Shown here: positions 1-9,500 of the stretch, piece by piece
Layout: every line of letters starts with the position of its first letter
How positions within the stretch are numbered: the first letter of the stretch is position 1
DNA from: Chloroflexota bacterium
Lineage (GTDB): Bacteria; Chloroflexota; Limnocylindria; Limnocylindrales; CSP1-4
Assembly (NCBI GenBank): GCA_013698095.1
Contig: JACCVQ010000108.1
Coordinates: forward strand, 1 to 52,442
Reading direction: 5' to 3'
DNA length: 52,442 nt
The notes under the pieces: generated by a model
What the model was told of the DNA's origin: nothing
The model's database searches: none
What the model saw: only the letters and a program-made list of their open reading frames with translations
Position numbers and translations under genes: made by a program

Positions 1-2
1 TC

Positions 3-1373
3 GCGTCGCCCGACGCGAGTTCGACTGAGGCCGGTGCGAACGCCATCGACGATTCGGCGTGCGCCCTCGAGCGCCAGCCCAGCCCGGACGACCGACCCCC
101 GGGCGTCGGCGGCGACCTGATCGATACCGCTGACACGGGACGTGGCCGCTGGCGCCTCTGCCTCGAGGCCCCGGTCGCGCTCGTCGTCGAGGGCCCTGCG
201 TGGTGCACCTGGAACGACGAGAGGTCCATGGTGACCGAAGCCGCCGGGCTGCCGGTCGCGGCCGGCCCGGACAAGGGGACGATCGACGGCGGGCTGGCCA
301 TCGACCGCGGCGCGGTCCATGTCGGCCGGACCGGACCCGGCGGCGATGTCGGCGGCTGGCAAGGCGACGGTCCGGAGCAGGCGATCCGGAAGTCGGGCGA
401 CGGATCCGCGGGCATCGTCACGTTCCGCGCGGCGCCATATGTTGATCCGGAGCACCCCCCGGCGATCCGCCCACCGGACCAGGTGGGGACGATGCGCTGG
501 GCATGTGGCGAGCCGCCGGCGCGCCGGCCGGGCCGCTCCACCGGTCAGGTGGCCCTCCGTCTCGACGCTCCGATCGGCGGCGCATGGCAGGTGGCAGCGA
601 TGTGCAACTGGCTCACGACGCCGGCAGGTCCGCGTCTCCGAGGAGTCGAGACACATTCACCACTGATCCAACGCGAGGACGCGACGCTCGGGATCGTCGT
701 CAGCCCGAACACGGAACATCCCGATCGCGTTGACGTCGCCCTCTGGGTGAATCGGGCCACCTCCGGCGACTTCTATCAGCCGGTGGAGACGCAAATCGTC
801 GTTCGCCAGGCGCGCGACGGCGGCACCGGCCTCGTCCGGCTGCGGCATCTCGCAATCAATCCAGCCAGCGAGGTCCGGATCAGCGACGACGTGACCGATG
901 TGTCCGGCGTCGTGTCGTGGACTTGCCCCCCGCCGCCCGTCGCGGGACCGCTGGACGACGGGAACCCGGCGGGCGAGGAGCCGGAGCTCCGACCGGGTCG
1001 GGCAAGGATCACGTTCACGCCGGAGGTCGGTGCGCCAGCCGAGGGTCCGATCACATGCACGATCGACCGGTCGAACGCCCCGACTCTCCAGGTTCGGGAG
1101 CTGCGCGGCTCGATCCCCGCCCTCGGAGGCCGCTTCGAGCTTCTGTCGAATGGCTCTCGCGTCATCCTCGGTCTCGTCGGCGCGGATGGTCAGCCGGCCG
1201 GCGAGTACGTCGGTGACGCCCTTAGATTCTCCGACGACCCCACTCAACCCGACCTCGAGCTGGTCGTCAGTCCCATCGAGTTCGAGCCGACCGATCCCCG
1301 CTACGTCCCGCTCGGCGGCCCCGACGGCCCACGCAGCGTTCGGCTCGAGATCGACTACAGCTGTCAGCTCTGA
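3..1373 (+). CDS. 5'-truncated hypothetical protein, probably extracytoplasmic
   Basis: The reading frame is open from the first bases of the window, so the gene starts upstream and this is only its C-terminal ~456 residues; the internal ATG at 228 is probably not the start. I do not recognise a family. The visible part is rich in Pro, Gly, Asp and Arg, has scattered Cys (for example WCTW, MCNW and a final SCQL) and predicted beta-type segments, and lacks obvious membrane segments. Cys near the end and in the two WC/CNW contexts could form disulfides, which would fit a secreted or lipoprotein-like protein, but no signal peptide can be seen because the N-terminus is missing. It is followed by the potassium channel gene after a 44-nt gap containing its own -10-like box. 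Function unknown. Confidence 0.6.
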   Translation, partial: ASPDASSTEAGANAIDDSACALERQPSPDDRPPGVGGDLIDTADTGRGRWRLCLEAPVALVVEGPAWCTWNDERSMVTEAAGLPVAAGPDKGTIDGGLAIDRGAVHVGRTGPGGDVGGWQGDGPEQAIRKSGDGSAGIVTFRAAPYVDPEHPPAIRPPDQVGTMRWACGEPPARRPGRSTGQVALRLDAPIGGAWQVAAMCNWLTTPAGPRLRGVETHSPLIQREDATLGIVVSPNTEHPDRVDVALWVNRATSGDFYQPVETQIVVRQARDGGTGLVRLRHLAINPASEVRISDDVTDVSGVVSWTCPPPPVAGPLDDGNPAGEEPELRPGRARITFTPEVGAPAEGPITCTIDRSNAPTLQVRELRGSIPALGGRFELLSNGSRVILGLVGADGQPAGEYVGDALRFSDDPTQPDLELVVSPIEFEPTDPRYVPLGGPDGPRSVRLEIDYSCQL

Positions 1374-1405
1374 GCAGCGCCGCAGGTCGAGCCTGGGCAC
1401 TCGCC

Positions 1406-1411
1406 TACACT
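1406..1411 (+). promoter_or_regulatory. -10 box TACACT for a leaderless channel transcript
   Basis: TACACT lies 6 nt before the ATG at 1418, so transcription would begin at or next to the start codon. No Shine-Dalgarno sequence is present. The same TANNNT-N6-8-ATG spacing recurs before six other genes here. Confidence 0.45.
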
Positions 1412-1417
1412 GCGCCC

Positions 1418-2539
1418 ATGGCGGAGCGTTCGAGCCGGATCGAGGAGGCGGTGGCGGCCGTCGACGATCCGCAGCCCGAGCGCGAGACGATCGGCGGGGT
1501 CGCACCGGTCCGACCGCGGCCGTGGGTCCGCTCATTCCGGAGTGCCCTCGAAGTGGTCCAGGGTCGCCATGTCCGCCTCTGGATCGCCGTGGTCCTGAGC
1601 ACGATGCTCATCGGGACCGTCGGCTATATCGTCCTCTTCGGGTGGGATCTCGCGGACGCGTCCTACATGACGGTGATCACGATGACCACCGTGGGGTTCC
1701 GCGAAGTCCGCGACCTCGTCAACATGCCCGAACGCATCTGGACGATGCTTCTCGCGGTCGGCGGAGTCGGCATCATCTACGGCAGCATCGGGATCGTCGC
1801 CGAGGCGGTCATCGCCGAGGCGACGAGCGGACGTCGGGAGGCCAGACGCATGGCAGAAGCCGTCGAGGCACTGCACGGTCACTACATCCTGTGCGGCTAC
1901 GGGCGGGTCGGCTCGACCGTCGCCCGGGAGCTCGTCCACGCCGGTCAGCAGCTCGTGGTCATCGACATCCTCGCAGAGTCGCTGGACCGGGCCGGCCACG
2001 ACGGCCATCTCGTCGTCCAGGGCGACGCGACCTCCGACGACACCCTCCGGCTGGCCGGGATCGAGCGGGCCCGCGGCCTCGTGACCTCGATCGACTCGGA
2101 CGCCAACAACGTCTACGTGACGCTCTCCGCTCGAGCCCTCAACGCCAACTTGTTCGTCGTCGGGCGGGCAAATGCCGAGGGTGCCGCCGCGAAGCTCGCC
2201 CAGGCCGGCGCCGACCGCGTCGTCTCGCCGTACACGATGGCCGGCCGGCGGATGGCCGAGCTGGCGATCCGGCCGCGGGTCGCGGACTTCATCGACGCCG
2301 CCCTGTCCCACGGCGACCTGCGCTTCTCGATGGAGGAGCTTGAGATCGCTGCCGGCGGACCGCTCGACGGGAAGACGGTCGCCGAGCTCCGGGACGACGG
2401 AATCTTCACCCTCGCGATCGTCCACGGCGGAACCGACTACGAGCCGAACCCGCCGCCGGACCGGGTGCTCGTGGCCGGCGAGTCGCTCGTGGTGTCCGGC
2501 TCGACGGAACGGCTGAAGGAGCTCCGCGAACGAGCCTGA
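1418..2539 (+). CDS. potassium channel with TrkA-N/RCK regulatory domain
   Basis: Two-transmembrane-type K+ channel (373 aa) of the Kch/MthK type. Residues ~52-75 form TM1, residues ~78-98 the pore helix and selectivity filter, and residues ~105-128 TM2. The filter reads TMTTVGFRE (residues 88-96) where the canonical signature is TVGYGD. A Rossmann-fold RCK domain follows, with the nucleotide motif GYGRVG near residue 150, VVID at the end of beta-2, and a TrkA-C-like ligand domain from ~residue 285. RCK domains gate the pore by binding NAD, nucleotides or Ca2+. The start codon is set by a TACACT box 6 nt upstream (leaderless). It is convergent with ppgK. Family assignment is strong; ion selectivity is less certain given the Arg in the filter. 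Confidence 0.88.
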   Translation: MAERSSRIEEAVAAVDDPQPERETIGGVAPVRPRPWVRSFRSALEVVQGRHVRLWIAVVLSTMLIGTVGYIVLFGWDLADASYMTVITMTTVGFREVRDLVNMPERIWTMLLAVGGVGIIYGSIGIVAEAVIAEATSGRREARRMAEAVEALHGHYILCGYGRVGSTVARELVHAGQQLVVIDILAESLDRAGHDGHLVVQGDATSDDTLRLAGIERARGLVTSIDSDANNVYVTLSARALNANLFVVGRANAEGAAAKLAQAGADRVVSPYTMAGRRMAELAIRPRVADFIDAALSHGDLRFSMEELEIAAGGPLDGKTVAELRDDGIFTLAIVHGGTDYEPNPPPDRVLVAGESLVVSGSTERLKELRERA

Positions 2540-2587
2540 GCGGGCCACGGCCGGGAGGCCGCGCCGGGCGCGACGCCGAGCCGTGCG

Positions 2588-3394
2588 TCAGCGCTTCAGG
2601 GTCGGGTCGCCGTCCACGTAGCGCTCGGCCGCGGCCATCGCCGCCCCGACGATCCCGGCGTCGTTGCGGAGCTTCGCGGGGACGACCCGTGGCCGGACCG
2701 TCAGGCGCGGGATGAATTTGTCGGCGTTCTTGCTGACGCCGCCGCCGAGGATGATCAGATTCGGCGAGAACAGCCTGTCGATGGCGTGGAGGTGCTCGTC
2801 GAGATCGGCCGCCCACGCCTTCCACGACAGGCCGCGCCGGGTCCGGGCAATGGCCGCCGAGCGCCGTTCCGCATCCCGGCCTCGAATCTCCATGTGGCCC
2901 AGCTCGGTGTTGGGGACGAGGACGCCGTCGTTGAACAGGCCCGATCCGAGACCCGTCCCGAGGGTCAGCACGAACACGACGCCGCGTTCACCGACGCCCG
3001 CGCCGAAGCGCATCTCCGCGAGTCCCGCGGCGTCGGCGTCATTCAGGACCGTCACGGGTCCCTTGAGCTCCGGCTGGAGATGGCCCGCCAGGTCGTAGTC
3101 GACCCATGACGGGTCGATGTTGGCGGCCGACTTCGTCACGCCATCGATGACGACGGCGGGCATCCCCACCCCGACCGGCAGGTCCTGGCGGCTCAGCCCG
3201 CCTGCGCGGAGGGCCTTGCGGATGGTCGTGATCATCACCGGCACGACCGATTGCGGTGTTGCCGGCTGGGGCGTCGGGACGCGCAGCCGGGTGCCGACAA
3301 GAACCCCTTGGTCGACATCCACGACGGCGAGCTTGATGCCGCTGCCGCCGATGTCGACCCCGACGGCGATCCGGGCGGCCTTCACGACGCTCAT
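2588..3394 (-). CDS. ppgK: polyphosphate glucokinase (ROK family)
   Basis: 268-aa sugar kinase that phosphorylates glucose using polyphosphate and/or ATP. The N-terminus has the phosphate-binding loop GVDIGGSGIK. The catalytic Asp lies in LNDADAAGLAE, a second phosphate loop is LTLGTGLGSG, and the PpgK-type segment NTELGHMEI replaces the Cys-rich zinc motif of classic ROK repressors. The C-terminal ILGGGVSKN is the adenosine-side loop. Length matches the ~250-270 aa of characterised polyphosphate glucokinases. It is the second gene of a minus-strand pair: the SDR gene ends 13 nt upstream, so the two are likely co-transcribed. It ends convergently to the K+ channel. Whether polyphosphate or ATP is preferred cannot be read from the sequence. 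Confidence 0.87.
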   Translation of the reverse strand: MSVVKAARIAVGVDIGGSGIKLAVVDVDQGVLVGTRLRVPTPQPATPQSVVPVMITTIRKALRAGGLSRQDLPVGVGMPAVVIDGVTKSAANIDPSWVDYDLAGHLQPELKGPVTVLNDADAAGLAEMRFGAGVGERGVVFVLTLGTGLGSGLFNDGVLVPNTELGHMEIRGRDAERRSAAIARTRRGLSWKAWAADLDEHLHAIDRLFSPNLIILGGGVSKNADKFIPRLTVRPRVVPAKLRNDAGIVGAAMAAAERYVDGDPTLKR

Positions 3395-3407
3395 CGTCCC
3401 GCCATCC

Positions 3408-4175
3408 CTAGAAATAGTTCACGGTGATGCCACCGTCGATCACAAGATTCGAGCCGTTCGTCCAGCGACTCTCGTCGGACGCCAGGTAGACCGCGACGTG
3501 GACGATCTCCTCGGGCTTGCCGAACCGACCGGTCGGGTTGCGGGCGAGGCGAAGCTGCTTCGCATCCTCGTCCTTGACCAGCCAGTCGAGCAGGAGCGGT
3601 GTCTCGATCGGGCCTGGCGAGATCGAGTTGGAGCGGACCCCGTGCGGCGCGAACTGGACCGCGAGGCTCCGGGTCAGGGCGAGGACGGCGCCCTTCGAGG
3701 CGGTGTAGGCGTCCTGCGGCACCGAGCAGCCGAGGATCGCGACGAACGACGCGACGTTGATGATCGAGCCCGAGCCCTGCTCGACCATCTTCGGGATCGC
3801 GTACTTGCAGCCGAGATAGACGCCCCGGACGTTGACGGCCATGACCTTGTCCCAGGTCTCGACGTCGGTGTCGATCACCGAATGGTCGGCGGCCGGCATG
3901 ATCCCGGCATTGTTGTAGAGGGCGTCGACCCGACCGTAGGTCGCGATCGCATGGTCGACCATCTTCCGGGCCTGGTCGTCCTGCGACACGTCGGCGGCGA
4001 CGGCGGTCGCCTGGCCGCCGGCGGCCGTCACCTCGGCGGCGACCGATTCGGCCATCTCGTCGGAGACATCGACGCAGACGACGCGGGCGCCCTCCGCGGC
4101 GAACATCCGGGCCGCCGTCCGGCCCATGCCGCCGCCGGCCCCCGTGATGATCGTGACCTTGTCGGCGAGTCGCAC
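3408..4175 (-). CDS. short-chain dehydrogenase/reductase (SDR)
   Basis: 255-aa classical SDR. It has the cofactor motif TGAGGGMG near residue 12, the NNAG motif, the catalytic Ser in INVASF and the YTASK catalytic Tyr-Lys pair (Y-x3-K). The Asp at the end of beta-2 (VCVDVSD) predicts NAD(H) preference. The C-terminus ITVNYF follows the usual IDGG motif. I chose the GTG at 4175 because AGAGGAGG sits about 10 nt upstream and the protein then begins VRLADKVTIITG, the normal SDR start; the frame is open further upstream to 4598 but that part is not SDR-like and overlaps the ankyrin gene. Substrate is unknown; related enzymes oxidise secondary alcohols, 3-oxoacyl groups or sugars. It is co-directional with ppgK. 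Confidence 0.85.
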   Translation of the reverse strand: MRLADKVTIITGAGGGMGRTAARMFAAEGARVVCVDVSDEMAESVAAEVTAAGGQATAVAADVSQDDQARKMVDHAIATYGRVDALYNNAGIMPAADHSVIDTDVETWDKVMAVNVRGVYLGCKYAIPKMVEQGSGSIINVASFVAILGCSVPQDAYTASKGAVLALTRSLAVQFAPHGVRSNSISPGPIETPLLLDWLVKDEDAKQLRLARNPTGRFGKPEEIVHVAVYLASDESRWTNGSNLVIDGGITVNYF

Positions 4176-4290
4176 GGTGGCCGGGCCTCCTCTGGGGTGA
4201 TCCGCTGACGGTCGCGAAATGGTACCCGGGCCATTCCCACTCGGTACGTTGCACGGGATACTGGAGTCCACGTCGCTGGGAGTCACCGCC

Positions 4291-4977
4291 ATGACCGAAC
4301 CTGCCGCCGATCTGAGCTCTGCCGACCTGTTCGCCGCGATCGATGCCGGCGACGACGACGCGGTCGCGGCGGCGCTCGACGCCTCACCGCCCCTCGCCTC
4401 GGCCCGAGACGCCGACGGCGTGAGTTCGACGATGCACGCCCTGTATCGCGGTCGACCCGAAATCGCCGAGGGCATTGCCCGGACCCTGCCGTCGCTCGAC
4501 ATCTTCGAGGCCGCTGCGCTCGGCAAGCTCGACCTGGTCCATGAGTTGCTCGCCACCGATCCGTCCCTCTCGCTGGCGCGCTCGGCGGACGGCTTCACGG
4601 CGCTTCACTATCCCGCGTTCTTCGGCCAGGGTTCCGCGGCCGCAGTGAGCGAGGTTCTCATGGCCGCCGGCGCGGACGTGAACGCACGCTCTGACAACGA
4701 CTTCGCGGTCCTGCCGATCCACTCGGCTGTGGCCGGCGGCCACGACGACGTGGTGGCCGTCCTCGTCGCTGCCGGGGCGGATGTCAATGCCCGCCAGCGC
4801 CACGGCTGGACGCCGCTCCATGGCGCTGCCCAGAACGGCTCGCTTGCCTCGGTCGAGCGGCTGCTCGCCGCCGGCGCCGATCCAGACGCGCGGAACGACG
4901 ACGGAGTCACGGCCGTGGATCTGGCCGCAACCGCCGGTCACGATGCGGTCGTTGCGCGCCTGACCGCCGGGACGTAG
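4291..4977 (+). CDS. ankyrin-repeat protein
   Basis: 228-aa soluble protein made almost entirely of ankyrin repeats. Clear repeats carry the signatures GFTALHYPAFFG (~residues 99-110), AAGADVNARSDND, AAGADVNARQRHGWTPLHGAA and AAGADPDARNDDG, giving about five to six copies of the 33-residue helix-turn-helix unit. Such proteins mediate protein-protein contacts; no catalytic domain is attached and the partner is unknown. The ATG at 4291 was chosen over the in-frame ATG at 4219 because GGGAG precedes it at normal distance and the upstream residues are not ankyrin-like. It is divergent from the SDR/ppgK pair and convergent with the HPt gene. No signal peptide is visible, so cytoplasmic location is likely. 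Confidence 0.85.
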   Translation: MTEPAADLSSADLFAAIDAGDDDAVAAALDASPPLASARDADGVSSTMHALYRGRPEIAEGIARTLPSLDIFEAAALGKLDLVHELLATDPSLSLARSADGFTALHYPAFFGQGSAAAVSEVLMAAGADVNARSDNDFAVLPIHSAVAGGHDDVVAVLVAAGADVNARQRHGWTPLHGAAQNGSLASVERLLAAGADPDARNDDGVTAVDLAATAGHDAVVARLTAGT

Positions 4978-5000
4978 CCCGGCAGGCCGACAGGACGTCG

Positions 5001-5030
5001 CGGAGCGTCTCAGAGCGGAGCGTCTCAGAG
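5001..5030. repeat. perfect 15-bp tandem duplication
   Basis: Two exact 15-bp copies (5001-5015 and 5016-5030) sit across the stop codon of the HPt gene. The duplication is short and probably a replication slip; it does not alter the HPt domain. Confidence 0.8.
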
Positions 5031-5387
5031 CGGGGCGCGTCGCTCGCGTTCGCCCAGGAGAGCCGTCCGCGCCTCGGCGAACCCGGCGGCGATGTCCGTC
5101 ACGAGCTCCTGGGCGTCTGCTATCCGACCCTGGCGCAGGCCCTCCTCGAGCCCGCGGCAGGCCTCGCCGAGCTCCAGCGCCCCAACGTTCAAGCTGCCGG
5201 ACTTCAACGAGTGGGCCGCCCGGATCAGGGCTTCCTGGTCATCGCGCTCCAGTGCCGCCCTGAGCGCGGTCACCTGGCCGTCGGCCTCCTCGAGGTACGT
5301 GTCGACGAGCTCGTCGACGAAGTCGAGCTCGCCGCCGGTCATCTCGACCAGCCGATCGAAGGTTGCCTCGTCGATCGGGCCGCTCAC
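5025..5387 (-). CDS. histidine phosphotransfer (HPt) protein
   Basis: 120-aa four-helix HPt protein. The phosphorylatable His is His59 in AAHSLKSGS, which matches the HPt consensus HxLKG/S. Acidic helices before and after fit the fold and no other domain is present. HPt proteins shuttle phosphoryl groups between receiver domains. It starts with GTG inside the TGA stop of the receiver-cyclase gene (GTGA overlap), so it is translationally coupled as the third gene of the kinase-cyclase-HPt operon. The natural inference is that it carries phosphate from the two receivers of the hybrid kinase to the receiver of the cyclase. Its 3' end lies in a 15-bp tandem duplication. Confidence 0.88.
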   Translation of the reverse strand: MSGPIDEATFDRLVEMTGGELDFVDELVDTYLEEADGQVTALRAALERDDQEALIRAAHSLKSGSLNVGALELGEACRGLEEGLRQGRIADAQELVTDIAAGFAEARTALLGERERRAPL

Positions 5388-6526
5388 GGGGCATCGCCTG
5401 CAGTGGCCGCCGTCGTCGCGCCCGGCGCGCCGTCAGCCGCGGGCACGGACCACGTCTGCATCGGCCGGCTGAACCCCTTGAGCTTGCGTTCCCCGGCCTC
5501 GACGGCGATCGTCTCGACGTCGATCGCTGCGCGCGTCCGTTGGGCAATGAGAATCTCACCGGCGACCGCCTCGCCGCTGAGGCGCGAGGCGAGGATGATC
5601 GCGTTCCCGACGCCACCGTAGTCGTAGCGCCCTTCGAACCCGATCCGGCCCATCGTCGCGTAGCCGGTCGCGATCCCGATCCCGACCTCCAGGACGTGAC
5701 CAAGCCGTCGCCACTCCGCCGCCAGGTCCTTGAACCGCTCCCGGATGTCCACCGCGAGGCGGACCGCCCGGGCCGCGTGGTCGGTCTGGAGGACCGGGTC
5801 GTTGAAGAAAACCATGATCCCGTCGCCGGCGAAATGCTCGAGTGTGCCCTCGTGTGCCACGACGAGGGCGCCGAGCGTCGCGTGGTACAGCCGCAGGAAG
5901 CCGAGGACCTCCTCGGGCTCCGCAGTCTCGGAGAACGAAGTGAAGTTGCGGAGGTCGCAGAACATCGCGGTGATCTCGCGGCGGTGGCCGGCCAGCATCG
6001 CCTCGCCGTCGGGGCTGGAGACGAGGGCGGCGACCTGTGGCGAGAGGAACCGAGCGAGCTGCGCGCGCTGCCGGTCGATCGTCTCGAGCAACCGCTTCTG
6101 CCCGAGCGAGGACGAGATCCGGGCGCGCAGGATCGCCGGGTCGATCGTCTTGGGCAGATAGTCCGCGGCGCCCATGTCGATGCAGCGGACGACGCTGTCG
6201 AGCTCGTCCACGCCCGAGATCACGATCACCGGGATGTGCCGCAGGAGCGCGTCCGCCTTGAGCGCGGCGAGCGTCTCGTAGCCATCCATCACCGGCATGA
6301 CGATATCGAGCAGGATCACGTCAACCGGCGCGGTCGCGGGGTCGCGGAGCAGGGTGAGGGCCGCGGCGCCATCGGGCGCCTCGAGCGGCTCGTGGCCGAT
6401 CGTCGTGAGGAGACGGATCAGGAGCTGGCGATTGAAGGCGGTGTCGTCGACGACAAGGACGCGTCCGCTCAGCACAGCCGCCGGCGCGGTCACGGCGGCA
6501 TCGGGGCCGGCCGAATCCAGGCTCAT
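5384..6526 (-). CDS. response-regulator receiver fused to class III nucleotide cyclase-like domain
   Basis: 380-aa protein. Residues ~21-140 are a receiver with acidic DD at 27-28, phospho-acceptor Asp74 (LLDIVMP) and Lys126. A helical linker (~141-180) leads to a class III cyclase homology domain (~183-345). The metal-binding Asp pair is kept (Asp191 in MFCDLRNFT and Asp235 in FAGDG), as is Arg315 in LASRL. However, the transition-state Asn is Ile311, the base-specifying Asp/Thr position is Asn308 and the usual Lys is His231. It may therefore be a weak, altered or non-catalytic cyclase. The start ATG at 6526 overlaps the kinase stop (ATGA) and its own stop overlaps the HPt start (GTGA), so the operon is tightly coupled. 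The in-frame upstream codons lie inside the kinase gene. Confidence 0.88.
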   Translation of the reverse strand: MSLDSAGPDAAVTAPAAVLSGRVLVVDDTAFNRQLLIRLLTTIGHEPLEAPDGAAALTLLRDPATAPVDVILLDIVMPVMDGYETLAALKADALLRHIPVIVISGVDELDSVVRCIDMGAADYLPKTIDPAILRARISSSLGQKRLLETIDRQRAQLARFLSPQVAALVSSPDGEAMLAGHRREITAMFCDLRNFTSFSETAEPEEVLGFLRLYHATLGALVVAHEGTLEHFAGDGIMVFFNDPVLQTDHAARAVRLAVDIRERFKDLAAEWRRLGHVLEVGIGIATGYATMGRIGFEGRYDYGGVGNAIILASRLSGEAVAGEILIAQRTRAAIDVETIAVEAGERKLKGFSRPMQTWSVPAADGAPGATTAATAGDAP

Positions 6527-9500
6527 CGAGGCACGGCCGACGCGGCCGCCACGGCCCGGGCCAGCTCGTCGGGCCGGATCGGCTTCGAGACGTAGTCGTC
6601 CATGCCGGCCGCGAGGCACGCCTCGCGATCGCCGGCCATGGCGTTCGCGGTCAGGCCCACAATGCGGATGGGGCGCTCCGGCCAGCGCTCCCGGATCTGG
6701 CGGGTTGCGCCGAGACCGTCGAGCCGGGGCATCTGGACATCCATCAGGACGAGGTCATAGTCGCCGGCCTCGAGCGCCTCGACGGCTGCGACTCCATCCT
6801 CCGCGACGTCCGCCGTGTGGCCCATCCGCTCGAGGAGGCGCAAGGCGAGCTTCTGGTTCACGGCGTTGTCCTCGGCGAGCAGGATCCGGAGGCTGCCATC
6901 GCCGGTGGGCAGCGCCGTGGCGCCGGCTGTCCGGCTCGGAGCCGCGGCCGCGGCTTGGTCGCTCGCGAGGGCAGTCGCGAGAGCGTCGTGGAGGGCCGAC
7001 GGCTTGACCGGTTTCACGAGCGTCGCCCGGACGTTTGGTGCCGTCCGCCCATGATGCCCGACCGACGAGAGGATGACGACCGGGATGGGGTCGTCGGGCT
7101 TGAGCGCCGCGAGGTCGCCAGCCAGCTCGATTCCGTCCCGCTCCGGCATCTGGAGGTCAAGCGCGGCGAGATCGAATTCCCGACCGGCTTTGATCCAGGC
7201 GATGGCTTCCAGGGGCGATGCGGTTCCCGTCGCCTCGATCCCCCAGCGACTCAGGAGGCTCGTCAGGATCCGCCGGTTGGTCGCGTTGTCGTCGACGACC
7301 AGCACCCGACAGCCGTCGAGGCTGCCCGGCTGCGGAGGGGGCGTGGCGTCCGGCAGGGTCGTCGTGCGGGCCGGGATCCGGAGCCGGAACGTGCTGCCCT
7401 CGCCGCCGATCCCGCTACTCGTGGCGGTGAGCGAGCCACCCATCGACTCGGCCAGGCGGCGGCTGATTGCCAGCCCCAGGCCGGTCCCACCGTAGCGCCG
7501 CGAGATCGAGGCGTCCACCTGGCTGAACGACTGGAAGAGGCGGTCCATGGCGTCCGGTGGGATCCCGATCCCGGTGTCGCGGACGTCGATTTCGATCTCC
7601 CACGGCTCGTCGCGGGCCGGTGACCGCGGCGGAGTGGCCTGGAGGCTCAGCTCCACCTCGCCGTCGTGGGTGAACTTGACCGCGTTCGACAGGAGGTTCA
7701 GAACGATCTGGCGGAGCCTGCCGGAGTCGCCAACGATGCCCTCCGGGAGATCCTCGCCCATCGCATAGATCAGCTCCACCTGCTTCTTGGCGGCGGTCGG
7801 CGCGATCACGTCGAGGGCGCTCTCGACCGACGCCCGGAGCGAGAACGGCTCGGCAGCGAGATCGACCCGCCCGGCCTCGATCTTCGAGAAGTCGAGGATG
7901 TCGTTGATGATCGTCAGGAGGGCGTCGCCCGAGGTGCGGATCGTCTCGGCGAAGTCGCGCTGCTCGTCGTCGAGCTCCGTATCGAGGAGCAGCCCGCTCA
8001 TCCCGATCACCGCGTTCATCGGCGTCCGGATCTCATGGCTCATCGCTGCCAGGAAGGCGCTCTTCGCCTGGTTGGCGGCCTCGGCGGCGCCGCGGGCGTC
8101 GCGCGCTTCGGCGAAGAGGCGCGCGTTCTCGATCGCAATCGACGCCTGTCGCGCGAGCCCGACGAGGAAGTCGAGGTCCGCCTGGGCGAATGGCTCCCCG
8201 GCGTCGCGCCACACGGCCATGACGCCGGTCACCCGGTCGCGGGAAATGAGCGGGGCGACCATCAGGCGCTCGACGGCGACCGTCTGGGTGCCGGGAATCG
8301 TGATCGTCCGGGTGTCCACGCCGACGTCGTTGATGAACTCCGGCGTCCGCCGCCTGATCACGTCGCCGATGATCCCCTCGCCCTCGGTGATCGAGTCGGC
8401 CAGGATCTGATCGGCGATCTCGCCGAGGGCGAGGATCGCCCGGTAGGTCCGGCCGTCGGCGTCGGCCAGGAACAGCGCGCTCGAGTCGGCCGCGAGCAGG
8501 GACTGGACGCGCTCGCCGATCTGGCGTAGCACGACGTCCACATCGAGCGTGGCCGAGATCTCCTGGCCGACGTCGGCGAGGGCGGACATCTCGTCGCCAC
8601 GACGGTGGGCCTCGCGGTACAGCCGGGCGTTCTGGATCGCGACCCCGACATTCGCCGCGATCGTCGAAAGGAGGCGCGTATCCGACTCGCTGAAGCGGCC
8701 CTCGCGCTGCGTGCTCTGGACACTGATCGCCCCGATCGCCACGTCGCCGAGGAGGATCGGCACGCCGAGGTAGGACTTCGAGGTAGTGCCCACGCCGCGC
8801 GTGCCGAGCGCGGCCCAGTCGGCGGCCTGGTTGAGGAGGAGCGTCTCGCGGCCCTCGACGATCCTCGACGTCAGGCCCTGGCCGAAGGCTATCGGTTCCT
8901 GCCCGGTTGCCGCTCCAAACTCGTTGAAATACGGGAACTTGATCCGCCCACTCTCGACGTCGTGGAGGGCGACATAGACGATGTCGGCCTCGAACGTGGT
9001 CCGCATCTGCTCACCGACAAGCTGGATCAGGTTGTCCAGATCGAGCTGGCTGGCCAGCGCTTGCCCGACCTCGTTGACCGTCGCCAGCTCCGCGAGGCGC
9101 TGGCGGGTCTCGTCGATGAGGCGGACGTTCTCGAGGGCAACGCTCAGGCTTGACGCCAACGTCGTGAGCAGCCGGACGTCCGACTCCGAGAAAGCGTTCT
9201 CCTCGTCCACGTTCTGAAGCGAAATCCGGCCACGGACGTCATCGCCCACGATCAGCGGCGCCATCACGAGGGATTTGGCCGCCTCACCCTGGATAACGAC
9301 CGGCAGGTCGTGTGCAGCCCACCACGCCTCGACGCCTTCGTTGAGCACCAACGGATCTCGGCTGGTCATCATCCGCCGAGCGAATTCGTTGAAAGGCAGG
9401 GGCTCATCGGGAAAACGCACGCCGCGCTCGATCGTGTACGGGAAGCGAGTCACGCCTGCCGGACGGTCGTAGATCGCGATGTCGACGGTCTGAGCGTCGA

